Source: Chitinophaga sancti (GTDB taxonomy: Bacteria; Bacteroidota; Bacteroidia; Chitinophagales; Chitinophagaceae). Taken from it: a stretch of DNA of 64,000 nucleotides. Shown here piece by piece: positions 33,966 to 42,004 of this stretch. Within the stretch, counting starts at the first letter, position 1; each line of letters opens with the position of its first letter. A model generated the notes under the pieces. It saw only the letters and a program-made list of their open reading frames with translations, made no database searches and was not told the DNA's origin. The position numbers and the translations under genes are program-made. The stretch covers positions 4,588,001-4,652,000 of the forward strand of contig NZ_CP139972.1 of the NCBI RefSeq assembly GCF_034424315.1. The letters run 5' to 3'.

Positions 33966-34802
33966 CTATTCTACGCTTCTATAAACCAGCGTCTCCCTAT
34001 ACACCACCGGCGACACCTCCGCATTATTCTTAAAAAACCTACTGAAATAAAACTCATCACTAAATCCCAGCTCAAACGCAATGCGCTTCACCGGCTTCAC
34101 CGTCATATACAATTCCCGCTTTGCCTCCGTCATGATCCGCTCCGCAATCAACCCACCCAAAGTTCTGTTGAAATGCGTTTTACTCAATTTATTCAATGCC
34201 TTCGGGGTAATATTTAACAAGCCGGCATAGTATCCCGGGCTATGCTCTTTTCTATAATCCCGCTCTATCGCATCTTTCAATGACTGCAAAATGAAGGGCT
34301 CATTACCCACAGGTACCAGCCCTTCCTGCCTTTCTACTTTCATCCTGGATGCATTGATCAGAAAGATCTTTAAGAACGCCATTACCACCTCATACTGTGC
34401 CAATGCAGGCCTTGACAGCTCCGCTTCGATCTGTTTAACAATATTCAACAAAGCGCTCATTTCTGAAGCCGTTAATTGCATTAAAGGCGGCGCATAGATA
34501 TTATTAAATAATACCCCATTGCAAGCTACTTCTTCTTCATGTTTATAAATACAAAAGAAATCAGGATGGAAATTGATCAAAATCCCCTCCACCGCTCCTT
34601 TCACCTGGAAGGGTTGATACAAGCCCAGGGCCAGCAGGGCATTCTCCTGAAAAGTATATTCAAACAGTTGTCCACTCCCTTTTGTCACCAACAGGATGTT
34701 ATAATAATTATAACCTTTCTGCTCCTGCAATGACGTCACTTCATCAAAGCGCGACACCCTGAAAGCCATATGGCCTGTTTGCGAACTAACTAATGTATAC
34801 AT
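33966..34802 (-). CDS. AraC family transcriptional regulator
   Basis: This 278-aa protein has an N-terminal domain of about 160 residues with a cupin-like GSGQLFEYTFQENALLALGLYQPF. The C-terminal AraC domain contains YYAGLLNITPKALNKLSKTHFNRTLGGLIAERI and VKRIAFELGFSDEFYFSRFFKNNAEVSPVVYR. It lies 9 bp after the DUF1348 gene on the same strand. Its -7 box (TAACTTTA) overlaps the stop codon of that gene and is followed by exactly 4 nt before the ATG, so it has an internal leaderless promoter in addition to possible operon read-through. Confidence 0.88.
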   Translation of the reverse strand: MYTLVSSQTGHMAFRVSRFDEVTSLQEQKGYNYYNILLVTKGSGQLFEYTFQENALLALGLYQPFQVKGAVEGILINFHPDFFCIYKHEEEVACNGVLFNNIYAPPLMQLTASEMSALLNIVKQIEAELSRPALAQYEVVMAFLKIFLINASRMKVERQEGLVPVGNEPFILQSLKDAIERDYRKEHSPGYYAGLLNITPKALNKLSKTHFNRTLGGLIAERIMTEAKRELYMTVKPVKRIAFELGFSDEFYFSRFFKNNAEVSPVVYRETLVYRSVE

Positions 34803-34806
34803 CCAA

Positions 34807-34814
34807 TAAAGTTA
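34807..34814 (-). promoter_or_regulatory. -7 box overlapping the DUF1348 gene stop codon
   Basis: TAACTTTA on the minus strand begins with the TAA stop of the upstream gene; TTGG and the ATG at 34802 follow. Confidence 0.5.
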
Positions 34815-35207
34815 GAAAAGTTTTCGCTCCGAAGCTGCAATCGCCAGGTCATTAATACAGGCAAAGCGTCTTTGCATCAAACCGCTCTCATCAAATTCCC
34901 AGTTCTCATTACCATAACTGCGATACCATTGGCCTTGCGCATCATGCCATTCATATTCAAACCGCACTGCAATCCGGTTGTCCATAAATGCCCATAGTTC
35001 TTTTTTCAATTTGTAGTCCAGTTCCCGCTCCCATTTACGCTGTAAAAAAGTCTTTACTGCTGCGCGGCCATTGATAAATTCATGCCGGTTGCGCCATTCA
35101 GTATCTACTGTATAAGCCAGGCAAACTTTTTCAGGATCTTTTGTATTCCAGGCGTCTTCGGCTTTCTGTACCTTTTGTAAAGCTGTCTCTAATGTAAAGT
35201 GCATCAT
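34812..35207 (-). CDS. DUF1348 (NTF2-like/SnoaL fold) protein
   Basis: This 131-aa protein shows nearly the full DUF1348 pattern. It reads [81 protein letters not shown], and ends with [15 protein letters not shown]. The family is thought to adopt the NTF2-like fold, with a conserved R-S-Y-G-N-E motif lining a pocket; the reaction is unknown. It forms a two-gene operon with the AraC gene downstream. Two 13-bp direct repeats at a 21-bp period lie upstream. Confidence 0.85.
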   Translation of the reverse strand: MMHFTLETALQKVQKAEDAWNTKDPEKVCLAYTVDTEWRNRHEFINGRAAVKTFLQRKWERELDYKLKKELWAFMDNRIAVRFEYEWHDAQGQWYRSYGNENWEFDESGLMQRRFACINDLAIAASERKLF

Positions 35208-35244
35208 TTTTTTTTATTGCAAAATTGCATTTTTGCAGCATGTA

Positions 35245-35278
35245 AGTACATGGACAAATGGATGGAGTACATGGACAA
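35245..35278. repeat. Two 13-bp direct repeats, 21-bp period: candidate AraC-type operator
   Basis: AGTACATGGACAA occurs at 35245-35257 and 35266-35278. The 21-bp period is two helical turns, the spacing expected for two AraC-family monomer sites on one DNA face. It lies between the divergent DUF1348/AraC operon and the AraC gene at 35436. Confidence 0.6.
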
Positions 35279-35420
35279 TTCAGCCTTAACACCTTTAAGC
35301 TTTCACCGGCACCTTAAGATTGGCCCCAGGAGGAGGCATACGTACGCATGATTAGCTGCACTGGAGGTGCAAAAAGAACTGGTGGATTCCGCCAGTATAT
35401 AAGGTAGGGGAAAATTCACC

Positions 35421-35428
35421 TATCTTTA
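35421..35428 (+). promoter_or_regulatory. -7 box of the AraC gene at 35436
   Basis: TATCTTTA followed by 7 nt and the ATG at 35436. The mRNA leader is very short or absent. Confidence 0.45.
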
Positions 35429-35435
35429 CGCCATC

Positions 35436-36197
35436 ATGCAACACATTCCCATCAGGACAAATCCAGGCTTCAGCATCCGCGATATTAAGGGTATGGACAT
35501 GGTTCAATCCCTTCACCGGCATGATTTCTACTATTTACTCATCTTACAGAAAGGCGCAGGCACCCATAGTATTGACTTTACAGATTATACAATCAGGGAT
35601 CATTCCATTTTTCTGCTTCGCCCCGGCCAGGTGCACCTCATTCACCTACATCCCGGCAGCACGGGTTACCTGATTCAATTTCATCAAAGCTTCGATCCCA
35701 GCCCCCTATTGCGCAACGCTGCCCAGCAAAATCATTATCAACTTGAAAATTCAGCTATTTGGTGCACACAAATCCTCGAAGAATTTACCCGTCAAAATGA
35801 CAAATACGAAGAAGTAATCAAATCATTGCTGCACATATTATTCATCCAGCTCATCCGCACACAACAAACACCTGCTACTAACGACCAACTACAAACGCTG
35901 CAGGACCTGATTGCCACTAACATCCATCAATATAAACAAGTCTCCGACTACGCAGCATTATTACATCTATCTTCCTACCAACTCAACGCGATTACAAAAT
36001 CTGCCCTCGGCAAAACCTGCTCCACACTCATCAATGATCACATCATCCTCGAAGCAAAACGCCAACTCCTCGCCACCACTAATTTAGTCAATGAAATCGC
36101 CTGGCACTTAGGCTATGAAGACGTTTCCTACTTTATCCGCTTCTTCAAAAAACACAGCGGTTATTCTCCCGAAGCCTTCCGGCAAAAGTTTAAATAA
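35436..36197 (+). CDS. AraC family transcriptional regulator with cupin N-domain
   Basis: This 253-aa protein has an N-terminal cupin-like beta-barrel (about residues 10-105: MVQSLHRHDFYYLLILQKGAGTH, then LRPGQVHLIHLHPGSTGYLIQF). The C-terminal AraC domain contains VSDYAALLHLSSYQLNAITKSALGKTCSTLI and NEIAWHLGYEDVSYFIRFFKKHSGYSPEAFR. The N-terminal histidines (H28, H29) follow the cupin metal-site pattern. It is divergent from the DUF1348 operon across the 13-bp direct repeats, which may be its own site or that of the other AraC protein. Confidence 0.88.
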   Translation: MQHIPIRTNPGFSIRDIKGMDMVQSLHRHDFYYLLILQKGAGTHSIDFTDYTIRDHSIFLLRPGQVHLIHLHPGSTGYLIQFHQSFDPSPLLRNAAQQNHYQLENSAIWCTQILEEFTRQNDKYEEVIKSLLHILFIQLIRTQQTPATNDQLQTLQDLIATNIHQYKQVSDYAALLHLSSYQLNAITKSALGKTCSTLINDHIILEAKRQLLATTNLVNEIAWHLGYEDVSYFIRFFKKHSGYSPEAFRQKFK

Positions 36198-36223
36198 GTC
36201 CTGTTCAATTTCATTTTTGTCCT

Positions 36224-36254
36224 ATCAGCGGCTTTCTGCTGATCACTAACTTTG
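36224..36254 (+). promoter_or_regulatory. Promoter of the methyltransferase gene with upstream inverted repeat
   Basis: TAACTTTG (36247-36254), ATAC, then the ATG at 36259: a perfect TAnnTTTG box with a 4-nt gap. ATCAGC (36224-36229) and GCTGAT (36238-36243) form an inverted repeat just upstream. Confidence 0.5.
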
Positions 36255-36258
36255 ATAC

Positions 36259-36882
36259 ATGACAAACGAACAATACAAAACCAGGTGGGATGAGCGCTAC
36301 CGCGAAACCGATTTCGCTTACGGCAAAACACCGAATCTCTTCTTCAAAACACACTTAGATCAATTAGACAAAGGCTGCATCCTCATGCCTGCAGATGGCG
36401 AAGGCAGAAATGGGGTATACGCCGCTGTTACCGGCTGGCAGGTGACATCTACCGACCTTAGTCCGGAAGGAAAAATCAAGGCATTGCAATTAGCAGCAGA
36501 ATTCCACACGACGCTCACTTACGTCACGGGGGATCTCGAAACACTGCAATTCGAACCCGCATCTTTTGATGCCATTGGTTTGATCTATGCACATTTTCTT
36601 CCTGAAAAGAAATCTATTTTACACAGGCAATTAGATACCTATTTAAAACCAGGTGGTACCATTATTTTCGAAGCATTCAGTAAGAATCACAAAGCCAATG
36701 CACAGGTAGGCGGCCCTACAGAAATAGCATGGCTCTTTTCTGAGGATGAGATCAGGGAGGATTTTAGCAACTACGACATCCTGTTATTAAAAGAGGAAGT
36801 AGTTGGCCTGGAAGAAGGTAAATATCACATGGGGCAGGGAACTGTACTGAGATTTATAGGCAAAAAGAAGCCAGCCTTGTAA
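36259..36882 (+). CDS. Class I SAM-dependent methyltransferase
   Basis: This 207-aa protein has the GCILMPADGEGRNGVYAA motif I with the G-E-G-R-N core of TehB/thiopurine-type methyltransferases. WQVTSTDLSPEGKIKALQLA is motif II and IGLIYAHFLP motif IV. Members methylate tellurite, thiopurines or other small molecules; the substrate is unknown. The leaderless promoter at 36247 fixes the start at the ATG at 36259. It is convergent with the SDR gene at 36914. Confidence 0.87.
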   Translation: MTNEQYKTRWDERYRETDFAYGKTPNLFFKTHLDQLDKGCILMPADGEGRNGVYAAVTGWQVTSTDLSPEGKIKALQLAAEFHTTLTYVTGDLETLQFEPASFDAIGLIYAHFLPEKKSILHRQLDTYLKPGGTIIFEAFSKNHKANAQVGGPTEIAWLFSEDEIREDFSNYDILLLKEEVVGLEEGKYHMGQGTVLRFIGKKKPAL

Positions 36883-36913
36883 AAGGCGGCTTCAAGCGTT
36901 TATAACACTATTC

Positions 36914-37795
36914 CTATTTAAAATAATTCAACTCCATATCCCGGATCAATCCCATCTCTTTTGGCTGCCATCCCAGTTTTTCCTTTGTCAATTTACCTGA
37001 ACTCGGCTGATCCATTGACCACATCATTCCAAAGAATCCCATAGCGGCAGCTGCCTCTTCCGCACTAATACTCTTTAAAGGAATATTCAGCTGCTTCGCC
37101 ATCACACCCGCCAGCTCCTTCGTAGTGATGCCTTCCTCTGCTACCGCATGATAAATAGCCCCCGGAGTAGATTGCTCTACTGCCAGCACAAACAACCTTG
37201 CTGCATCATCACGATGTACTGCCGGCCACCGGCTCTGCCCTTCACCAATATAGAATGCTCCACCACCCTTTTTGGCCGCATTGATCACAATAGGAATAAA
37301 ACCCTGGTCACCATCCCCATGTACAGTAGGTGTCAATCTTACCAGGGAAGCATTTCCACCACCTGCCACTACCGCAGCCACCGCCTCTTCTGTAGCAACA
37401 CGGGGCAATACATCTGCATTCACCAATGGCTGATCACGCTCTGTCGTTACAGTTCCCCTTGCTATCAGGGCAGTTCCTGAGGCAACTACGATCGGGCCTT
37501 TCACCACTTCTCCCAAAGCCTCAATCACCTTTCTATCCAGCTCACATGATTTCTTAAAATTGGCAAAGTCATGGATAAACCCTGTATGTATCACAGCATC
37601 TGCCTTTGCAGCACCACTTTTAATGCTTTCCAGGTCTTCCAGTTCACCTCTATGTACCTCTACACCTGCTGCTACCAGTTTTTGCGCAGCGGCCTCCGTA
37701 CGTGCCAAACCTATGGGATGATGTCCTGCCTTCAATAGTTCCTTGACAATGGCTGAGCCAATAAAGCCCGTAGCACCGGTCATAAATACGCGCAT
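36914..37795 (-). CDS. Atypical SDR/NAD(P)-binding oxidoreductase
   Basis: This 293-aa protein opens MRVFMTGATGFIGSAIVKELLKAGH with the GxxGxxG motif; VVASGTALIARG lies where the catalytic serine strand should be. There is no clear YxxxK, so it belongs with the atypical SDR group (NmrA/dTDP-6-deoxy-L-mannose-like). Catalysis is uncertain. It is divergent from a Crp/Fnr regulator at 37881, the second such pair in the window. Confidence 0.8.
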   Translation of the reverse strand: MRVFMTGATGFIGSAIVKELLKAGHHPIGLARTEAAAQKLVAAGVEVHRGELEDLESIKSGAAKADAVIHTGFIHDFANFKKSCELDRKVIEALGEVVKGPIVVASGTALIARGTVTTERDQPLVNADVLPRVATEEAVAAVVAGGGNASLVRLTPTVHGDGDQGFIPIVINAAKKGGGAFYIGEGQSRWPAVHRDDAARLFVLAVEQSTPGAIYHAVAEEGITTKELAGVMAKQLNIPLKSISAEEAAAAMGFFGMMWSMDQPSSGKLTKEKLGWQPKEMGLIRDMELNYFK

Positions 37796-37819
37796 AAAGT
37801 TTTGATTTTATACTACAAA

Positions 37820-37861
37820 TTTGACACAGGAAGGGGTTTCAAAACAAGGTCATTTGACACA
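37820..37861. repeat. 9-bp direct repeats between divergent SDR and Crp/Fnr genes
   Basis: TTTGACACA occurs at 37820-37828 and 37853-37861 (33-bp period, about three helical turns). It is a candidate site for the Crp/Fnr protein. The repeats lie where an upstream start would place codons 1-15, supporting the ATG at 37881. Confidence 0.45.
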
Positions 37862-37880
37862 ATTTTATTACTTTCAGGGT

Positions 37881-38465
37881 ATGTTTGATCGTCTGGAAGC
37901 AATATTAACCGCTCAGCATTCCCTTAGCACTGAAGAGTTGCAGGAGATCTATTCGCGGGCACTGGTCAGGAAAGTACGCAGGAAACAATTACTGCTGCAG
38001 GAAGGGGAAGTCTGTATGTATAAGATGTTCGTAGCCGAAGGCTTGCTGAAGACATATTATATTAAAGATAACGGTTCAGAGCATATCATGCGTTTTTCCC
38101 CGGAAGGGAATTGGTGTGCAGATGCCAGGAGTATGGCGGATCAAACGGCGTCTAAATTGAATATAGAAGTGATGGAGGATAGTGTTGTTTTGTTATGGAC
38201 GCATGAGGTGCTGAGCGACCTGGTGAAAAAAATACCAGGTTTACAGGAGTATACGAATTACCTGATCAGTCAGAGTTTGTATTCCAGTTATGAAAGGATC
38301 CTGAGTAATATTAGTGCGACTTCAGAAGAGAAATACCAGGAGTTTGTGAATAAGTATCCTGACTTAATTAATAGGGTGCCTTTACATATGATTGCTTCTT
38401 ATTTAGGGGTATCGAGGGAGACGCTGAGCAGGATCAGGCATGCGCGGGTAAAGCTGTCTCATTGA
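37881..38465 (+). CDS. Crp/Fnr family transcriptional regulator
   Basis: From the ATG at 37881 the protein has 194 aa; the TTG at 37821 would put direct repeats inside the coding region. The cyclic-nucleotide-binding domain is at about residues 20-120 (RRKQLLLQEGEVCMYKMFVAEGLLK, then IMRFSPEGNWCADARSM). The C-terminal HTH is VPLHMIASYLGVSRETLSRIRHARVK. The signature is shared with the Crp/Fnr proteins at 11862 and 31787. It probably regulates the divergent SDR gene. Confidence 0.85.
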   Translation: MFDRLEAILTAQHSLSTEELQEIYSRALVRKVRRKQLLLQEGEVCMYKMFVAEGLLKTYYIKDNGSEHIMRFSPEGNWCADARSMADQTASKLNIEVMEDSVVLLWTHEVLSDLVKKIPGLQEYTNYLISQSLYSSYERILSNISATSEEKYQEFVNKYPDLINRVPLHMIASYLGVSRETLSRIRHARVKLSH

Positions 38466-38524
38466 TCTAAGCTGGACTATCTCCATTATCCCAAATGGAC
38501 TACCCAAATCATCCGGTCATCTAT

Positions 38525-38532
38525 TACATTTG
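38525..38532 (+). promoter_or_regulatory. -7 box 4 nt before the GNAT gene
   Basis: TACATTTG, a perfect TAnnTTTG box, then CCCC and the ATG at 38537. It settles the start in favour of 38537 over 38495. Confidence 0.5.
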
Positions 38533-38536
38533 CCCC

Positions 38537-39067
38537 ATGACATTTAATATCCAACCCACCTTAGAAAACGATCAGATCCTCCTTGCTCCTTTGCAGGCAA
38601 GTGATTACGATGCTTTATATGCCGTAGCTTCGGACCCCGCTATCTGGGCACAACATCCACAAAACGACCGCTGGAAAGAAGAGGTATTCCGGGAGTTTTT
38701 CGATGCCGCTCTCAGAAGCCATGGTGCTTTTAAAATCATAGACAAAGTGACTGGTGAAATTGCTGGCAGCACCCGGTATTATGAATATGATGCAGGTAAA
38801 AACACCATTCACATCGGCTATACTTTCTATGCTACTAAATATTGGGGAACCGGGTTTAACAAAGCGGTAAAGAAGCTAATGCTGGAGTATATCTTTCAAT
38901 ATGTAGATGCCGTAGGTTTCCATGTAGGTGTGAATAATATCCGTTCACAGATTGCTGTAAGCCGCTTAGGTGCTGTTAAAGTAGCGCAGGTAGACATGGC
39001 CTATGCTTATGGACCGAACAGGCAGAACTTCGTATATAACTTGTCTAAAAATGATTATTTGCATTGA
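38537..39067 (+). CDS. GNAT family N-acetyltransferase
   Basis: From the ATG at 38537 (MTFNIQPTLEND) the protein has 176 aa. The GNAT core is visible: LLAPLQASDYDALYAVASDP, GEIAGSTRYYEY, and the acetyl-CoA loop region IHIGYTFYATKYWGTGFNKAVKKLML, with NNIRSQIAVSRLGAVKV near the end. It is close to RimJ/RimL-type transferases that modify protein N-termini or small amines. The target is unknown. It is convergent with a frameshifted gene at 39073. Confidence 0.87.
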   Translation: MTFNIQPTLENDQILLAPLQASDYDALYAVASDPAIWAQHPQNDRWKEEVFREFFDAALRSHGAFKIIDKVTGEIAGSTRYYEYDAGKNTIHIGYTFYATKYWGTGFNKAVKKLMLEYIFQYVDAVGFHVGVNNIRSQIAVSRLGAVKVAQVDMAYAYGPNRQNFVYNLSKNDYLH

Positions 39068-39072
39068 CAGGG

Positions 39073-39369
39073 TCAGTCATCTTTATAGAATTTGGCTTCC
39101 AACACTTCACCAATGACAATTTTGAATCCATAAGATCTCCCAGGTATTCATAGGTAAATATTTCACCTCCATTTTTAAACACCTTCGGCGACTTCCCCGC
39201 TATAGGAATCACCAGTTTGCCGGCTTTTACTTTAAACTGTCCAGGCGTACTCAGGTATTTAGTACCTTTGCAATGAGTATATTGCGCGGCAGGGATTTCG
39301 GTATAGTTATAGGTGATCTTTTGTGGAAGTGGCCCCCTGCAAAAGCAGCAGTACAAACAATAATTTCAT
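39073..39369 (-). pseudogene. Small secreted protein disrupted by two compensating frameshifts
   Basis: From the ATG at 39369 the first frame encodes a signal peptide, M-K-L-L-F-V-L-L-L-L-Q-G, and then stops. Near 39333-39337 a run of five G residues, one too many, shifts reading into a frame encoding TYNYTEIPAAQYTHC, GQFKVKAGKLVIPIAGKSPK and IFTYEYLG. Near 39140 a missing base shifts back to the first frame, giving SYGFKIVIGEVLEAKFYKDD and TGA at 39073. Removing one G and adding one base would restore about 98 residues. It is either a real pseudogene or sequencing error in G runs; the function is unknown. Confidence 0.65.
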
Positions 39370-39404
39370 AGTAATAAATATAGCGTTTTTTATTTCAAAG
39401 GTGC

Positions 39405-39923
39405 ATGACGAACGAAATCCAGCTAGCATTCTACAAGCAGATAAGCACCTACCTTCAACAATTAAAGGTAGATGAAAACATCGTGGACGACATCCGGCAG
39501 GACATCTTCCTGAAAGCCCATGATGCTATTGACACGCTCAAAGATCACAAGAAAATTGTTTCCTGGCTAAAAGTCATCACTTACAATGCCGTCGTAGATC
39601 ATTACAGGAAATCTAAACGCACAGTACCTGTCATCGATACAAATGATTTTAAGAACGAAGGCAATGAACACCTGATCAAATGCATTGGATTGCTGATTAA
39701 AACGCTTCCTGAAGAACAAAAACATGTGATGGAGGCCATCGAAGTAAATGGTATCTCCCAGGTGGAATATGCCCAACAACACCATCTCCCACTCAGCACA
39801 GTGAAATCACGCGTACAGAGAGCCAGGAAGAAAATAAAGGAGACGGTGATGAGTAGCTGTTTTTTGAGAACAGATAAATTCGGTAATGTGACCGATTATA
39901 ATCCTCCGAAAGAAATTCTTTAA
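39405..39923 (+). CDS. SigZ-type ECF RNA polymerase sigma factor
   Basis: This 172-aa protein has region 2 (ENIVDDIRQDIFLKAHDAIDTL, then VVDHYRKSKR), region 4 (QVEYAQQHHLPLSTVKSRVQRARKKIKE) and the SigZ C-terminal tail SSCFLRTDKFGNVTDY. The first tail cysteine of SigZ is replaced by Ser and one Cys remains. No anti-sigma gene follows, so control may be by expression or by an unlinked factor. The gene is divergent from the frameshifted gene at 39369. Confidence 0.88.
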   Translation: MTNEIQLAFYKQISTYLQQLKVDENIVDDIRQDIFLKAHDAIDTLKDHKKIVSWLKVITYNAVVDHYRKSKRTVPVIDTNDFKNEGNEHLIKCIGLLIKTLPEEQKHVMEAIEVNGISQVEYAQQHHLPLSTVKSRVQRARKKIKETVMSSCFLRTDKFGNVTDYNPPKEIL

Positions 39924-39969
39924 TCCCTGCGTCTTTTTTCCCGGCACCCCGTCTATCTCTATAAAAATA

Positions 39970-40923
39970 ATGAGAAAGATGCTAATCAGTGCTTTATTAC
40001 TTTTAATTGCCGCTATAGCGGTCCTGTTCCTCTACACTTACAGATGGAACATCATCCATCCAAACAAGTCTCACAGTTTTCACATCGATGGCTATGAACG
40101 CAGCTTCATTTATCATGTACCGAAACACATCCACCCGAATCCCAAACTAGTCATCGTCTACCATGGCTCGAAACTCAAATCCTTCATGATGCAAATTTTG
40201 ACCGGCCATGAATTCGATCTGCTAGCCGATAAAAATCAGGATGCTATTATCGTATATCCACAGGGGTATATGGGTAACTGGAATGATGGCAGAAAGTCAT
40301 CACCTTTCCCTGCCAAGCAATTAAACATAGATGATGTTACCTTCACGAAACAGCTCATCAACTACTTCGAAGAACAATATCACATCAACACAAGCCAGGT
40401 CTACGCCGTGGGTTTCTCTAACGGGGGGCAAATGGCATTCAGGCTGGCAGCCTCCCAACCTGGTTTATTTGCAGCCTATGCCACAATAGGGTCTACACTG
40501 CCAGCTCCGGAAAACAATCTCTTTGCAGGTCATCATCAGCAAGCCGTGTCCATCATCCTCATCAATGGTCAGCAGGATGGCATCGTTCCCTACAATGGCG
40601 GGGAAATTACCCTGGATGGTAAAAGCTATGGCATGGCAGAAAGCGCCCCCGTTACAGCAGCTTATTGGCGGGATGCCGCTGGTGCTACGGAGATCTCCAC
40701 TGTACAATTCGGGCACACCGCCACGCAAACAAATTACTACAACAAAGACAATCAAAAGAAAGTGAGTTTTGTCACTATCAAAGACGGCGGTCATAATATA
40801 CCCAACAGGAATTTCCGCATTTACATTCCACTTCTCGGGTACATTAATAAAGATGTAGATGCACCGCTTGTGATATGGGATTTCTTCTTCAAAGATCCCA
40901 TATATTTGTCTCATGGAAAATAA
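39970..40923 (+). CDS. PHB depolymerase/feruloyl-esterase-like alpha/beta hydrolase
   Basis: This 317-aa protein has an N-terminal hydrophobic anchor or signal segment (residues 4-24). The CE1-like hydrolase domain has the nucleophile elbow GFSNGG, an oxyanion motif VYHGSK, the acid residue in INGQQDGIVPY and the catalytic histidine in KDGGHNIP. Members hydrolyse polyhydroxybutyrate, feruloyl or acetyl esters; the substrate is open. It heads a tight four-gene run (40913, 41531 and 42005 follow with 11-bp overlap, 3-bp and 6-bp gaps), although the second gene also has its own promoter. Confidence 0.85.
   Translation: MRKMLISALLLLIAAIAVLFLYTYRWNIIHPNKSHSFHIDGYERSFIYHVPKHIHPNPKLVIVYHGSKLKSFMMQILTGHEFDLLADKNQDAIIVYPQGYMGNWNDGRKSSPFPAKQLNIDDVTFTKQLINYFEEQYHINTSQVYAVGFSNGGQMAFRLAASQPGLFAAYATIGSTLPAPENNLFAGHHQQAVSIILINGQQDGIVPYNGGEITLDGKSYGMAESAPVTAAYWRDAAGATEISTVQFGHTATQTNYYNKDNQKKVSFVTIKDGGHNIPNRNFRIYIPLLGYINKDVDAPLVIWDFFFKDPIYLSHGK
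40901..40908 (+). promoter_or_regulatory. Internal -7 box inside the esterase gene
   Basis: TATATTTG, a perfect TAnnTTTG box within the last codons of the esterase gene, then TCTC and the ATG at 40913. It would drive the methyltransferase-CYTH-HAD genes without the esterase. Confidence 0.55.
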
Positions 40924-41527
40924 ATCCGCACACTGGGAGCATGTATATGAAACCAAGGGGCCGGCAGAGGTAAGCTGGACCCAGGATATACCGCAAACTT
41001 CGCTGGACTATATTAAAGAATGCCAGCTATCCAAGGATGCTAACATCATTGATATAGGTGGTGGAGATAGCAAACTGGTCGATTTCCTGCTGGAAGAAGG
41101 CTATAGGAATATTACTGTACTTGATATATCAAAGGCGGCGCTTGAAAAAGCACAACAACGGCTGGGCGCAAAAGCAGCCCTTGTCAAATGGATCGTGCAG
41201 GATATTACCACATTTTCTCCTGAAATGACTTACGATTGCTGGCATGACAGGGCAGCCTTTCACTTTATGACAACGCCTGAACAGATCCGGCAATACCTGT
41301 CCGTTGCTGCGGCCCACGTAAAGAAAAATGGATATGCCATTATCGGTACCTTTTCAGAGCAGGGTCCGGAAAAATGTAGTGGGCTACCAGTTACCCGTTA
41401 TTCAGAAAATGCGTTGACCGATACCTTACAACTACATTTTGAAAAGATAAAGTGTATAACAGAAAATCATACTACGCCGTTCAACACGACGCAAAACTTT
41501 TTATTCTGTTCATTTAGGAAAAAGTAA
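40913..41527 (+). CDS. Class I SAM-dependent methyltransferase
   Basis: This 204-aa protein opens KSAHWEHVYETKGPAEVSWTQ, with motif I NIIDIGGGDSKLVDFLLEEGY and motif II ITVLDISKAALEKAQQRLG. WHDRAAFHF and AIIGTFSEQGPEKCSGLPVTRYS complete the Bacteroidota small-molecule methyltransferase pattern; the E-K-C-S-G-L segment is characteristic. The 11-bp overlap with the esterase stop and a private leaderless promoter suggest dual control. The substrate is unknown. Confidence 0.88.
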   Translation: MENKSAHWEHVYETKGPAEVSWTQDIPQTSLDYIKECQLSKDANIIDIGGGDSKLVDFLLEEGYRNITVLDISKAALEKAQQRLGAKAALVKWIVQDITTFSPEMTYDCWHDRAAFHFMTTPEQIRQYLSVAAAHVKKNGYAIIGTFSEQGPEKCSGLPVTRYSENALTDTLQLHFEKIKCITENHTTPFNTTQNFLFCSFRKK

Positions 41528-41530
41528 ATT

Positions 41531-41998
41531 ATGCCAAAAGAGATAGAACGGAAATTCCTGCTCGATCTTGCCCGCTGGCAAGCGGTTGAAAAGCCAGCCG
41601 GCGAACATTTCCGGCAAGGATACTTAGTCACCGACCCGCAGAAAACAATTCGTGTCAGGCTAACAGATACTTGCGGCTACCTTACGATCAAAGGGATTTC
41701 TACCGGTGCTACCAGGCTGGAATACGAATATGAAATTCCCACAGCAGAAGCAAAAGAGCTCTTGGATAATTTCGCCATTGCCGAGCTTTCAAAAATCAGG
41801 TACAAAATCACCTATCAGCATAAAATATGGGAAGTAGATGAATTCCTGGGAGCCAATAAAGGACTGTTCGTTGCTGAGATTGAATTACAAAGTGAGGATG
41901 AACAATTTGATCTGCCAACATGGGTGACGAAAGAAGTAACCGGTGAAGAGAAATACTATAATTCAAATTTAACCACACATCCTTATCAAAACTGGTAA
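41531..41998 (+). CDS. CYTH-domain protein (triphosphate tunnel metalloenzyme)
   Basis: This 155-aa protein opens PKEIERKFLLDLARW with the ExExK motif of CYTH/TTM enzymes, followed by GYLVTDPQKTIRVRLTDTCGYLTIKG and the late acidic strand FVAEIELQSEDEQF. These enzymes bind triphosphates in a beta-barrel tunnel and act as tripolyphosphatases or thiamine-triphosphatases; in a few cases they are adenylate cyclases. This single-domain form is closest to bacterial inorganic tripolyphosphatases. It is cotranscribed with its neighbours. Confidence 0.9.
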   Translation: MPKEIERKFLLDLARWQAVEKPAGEHFRQGYLVTDPQKTIRVRLTDTCGYLTIKGISTGATRLEYEYEIPTAEAKELLDNFAIAELSKIRYKITYQHKIWEVDEFLGANKGLFVAEIELQSEDEQFDLPTWVTKEVTGEEKYYNSNLTTHPYQNW

Positions 41999-42004
41999 GC
42001 CAAC

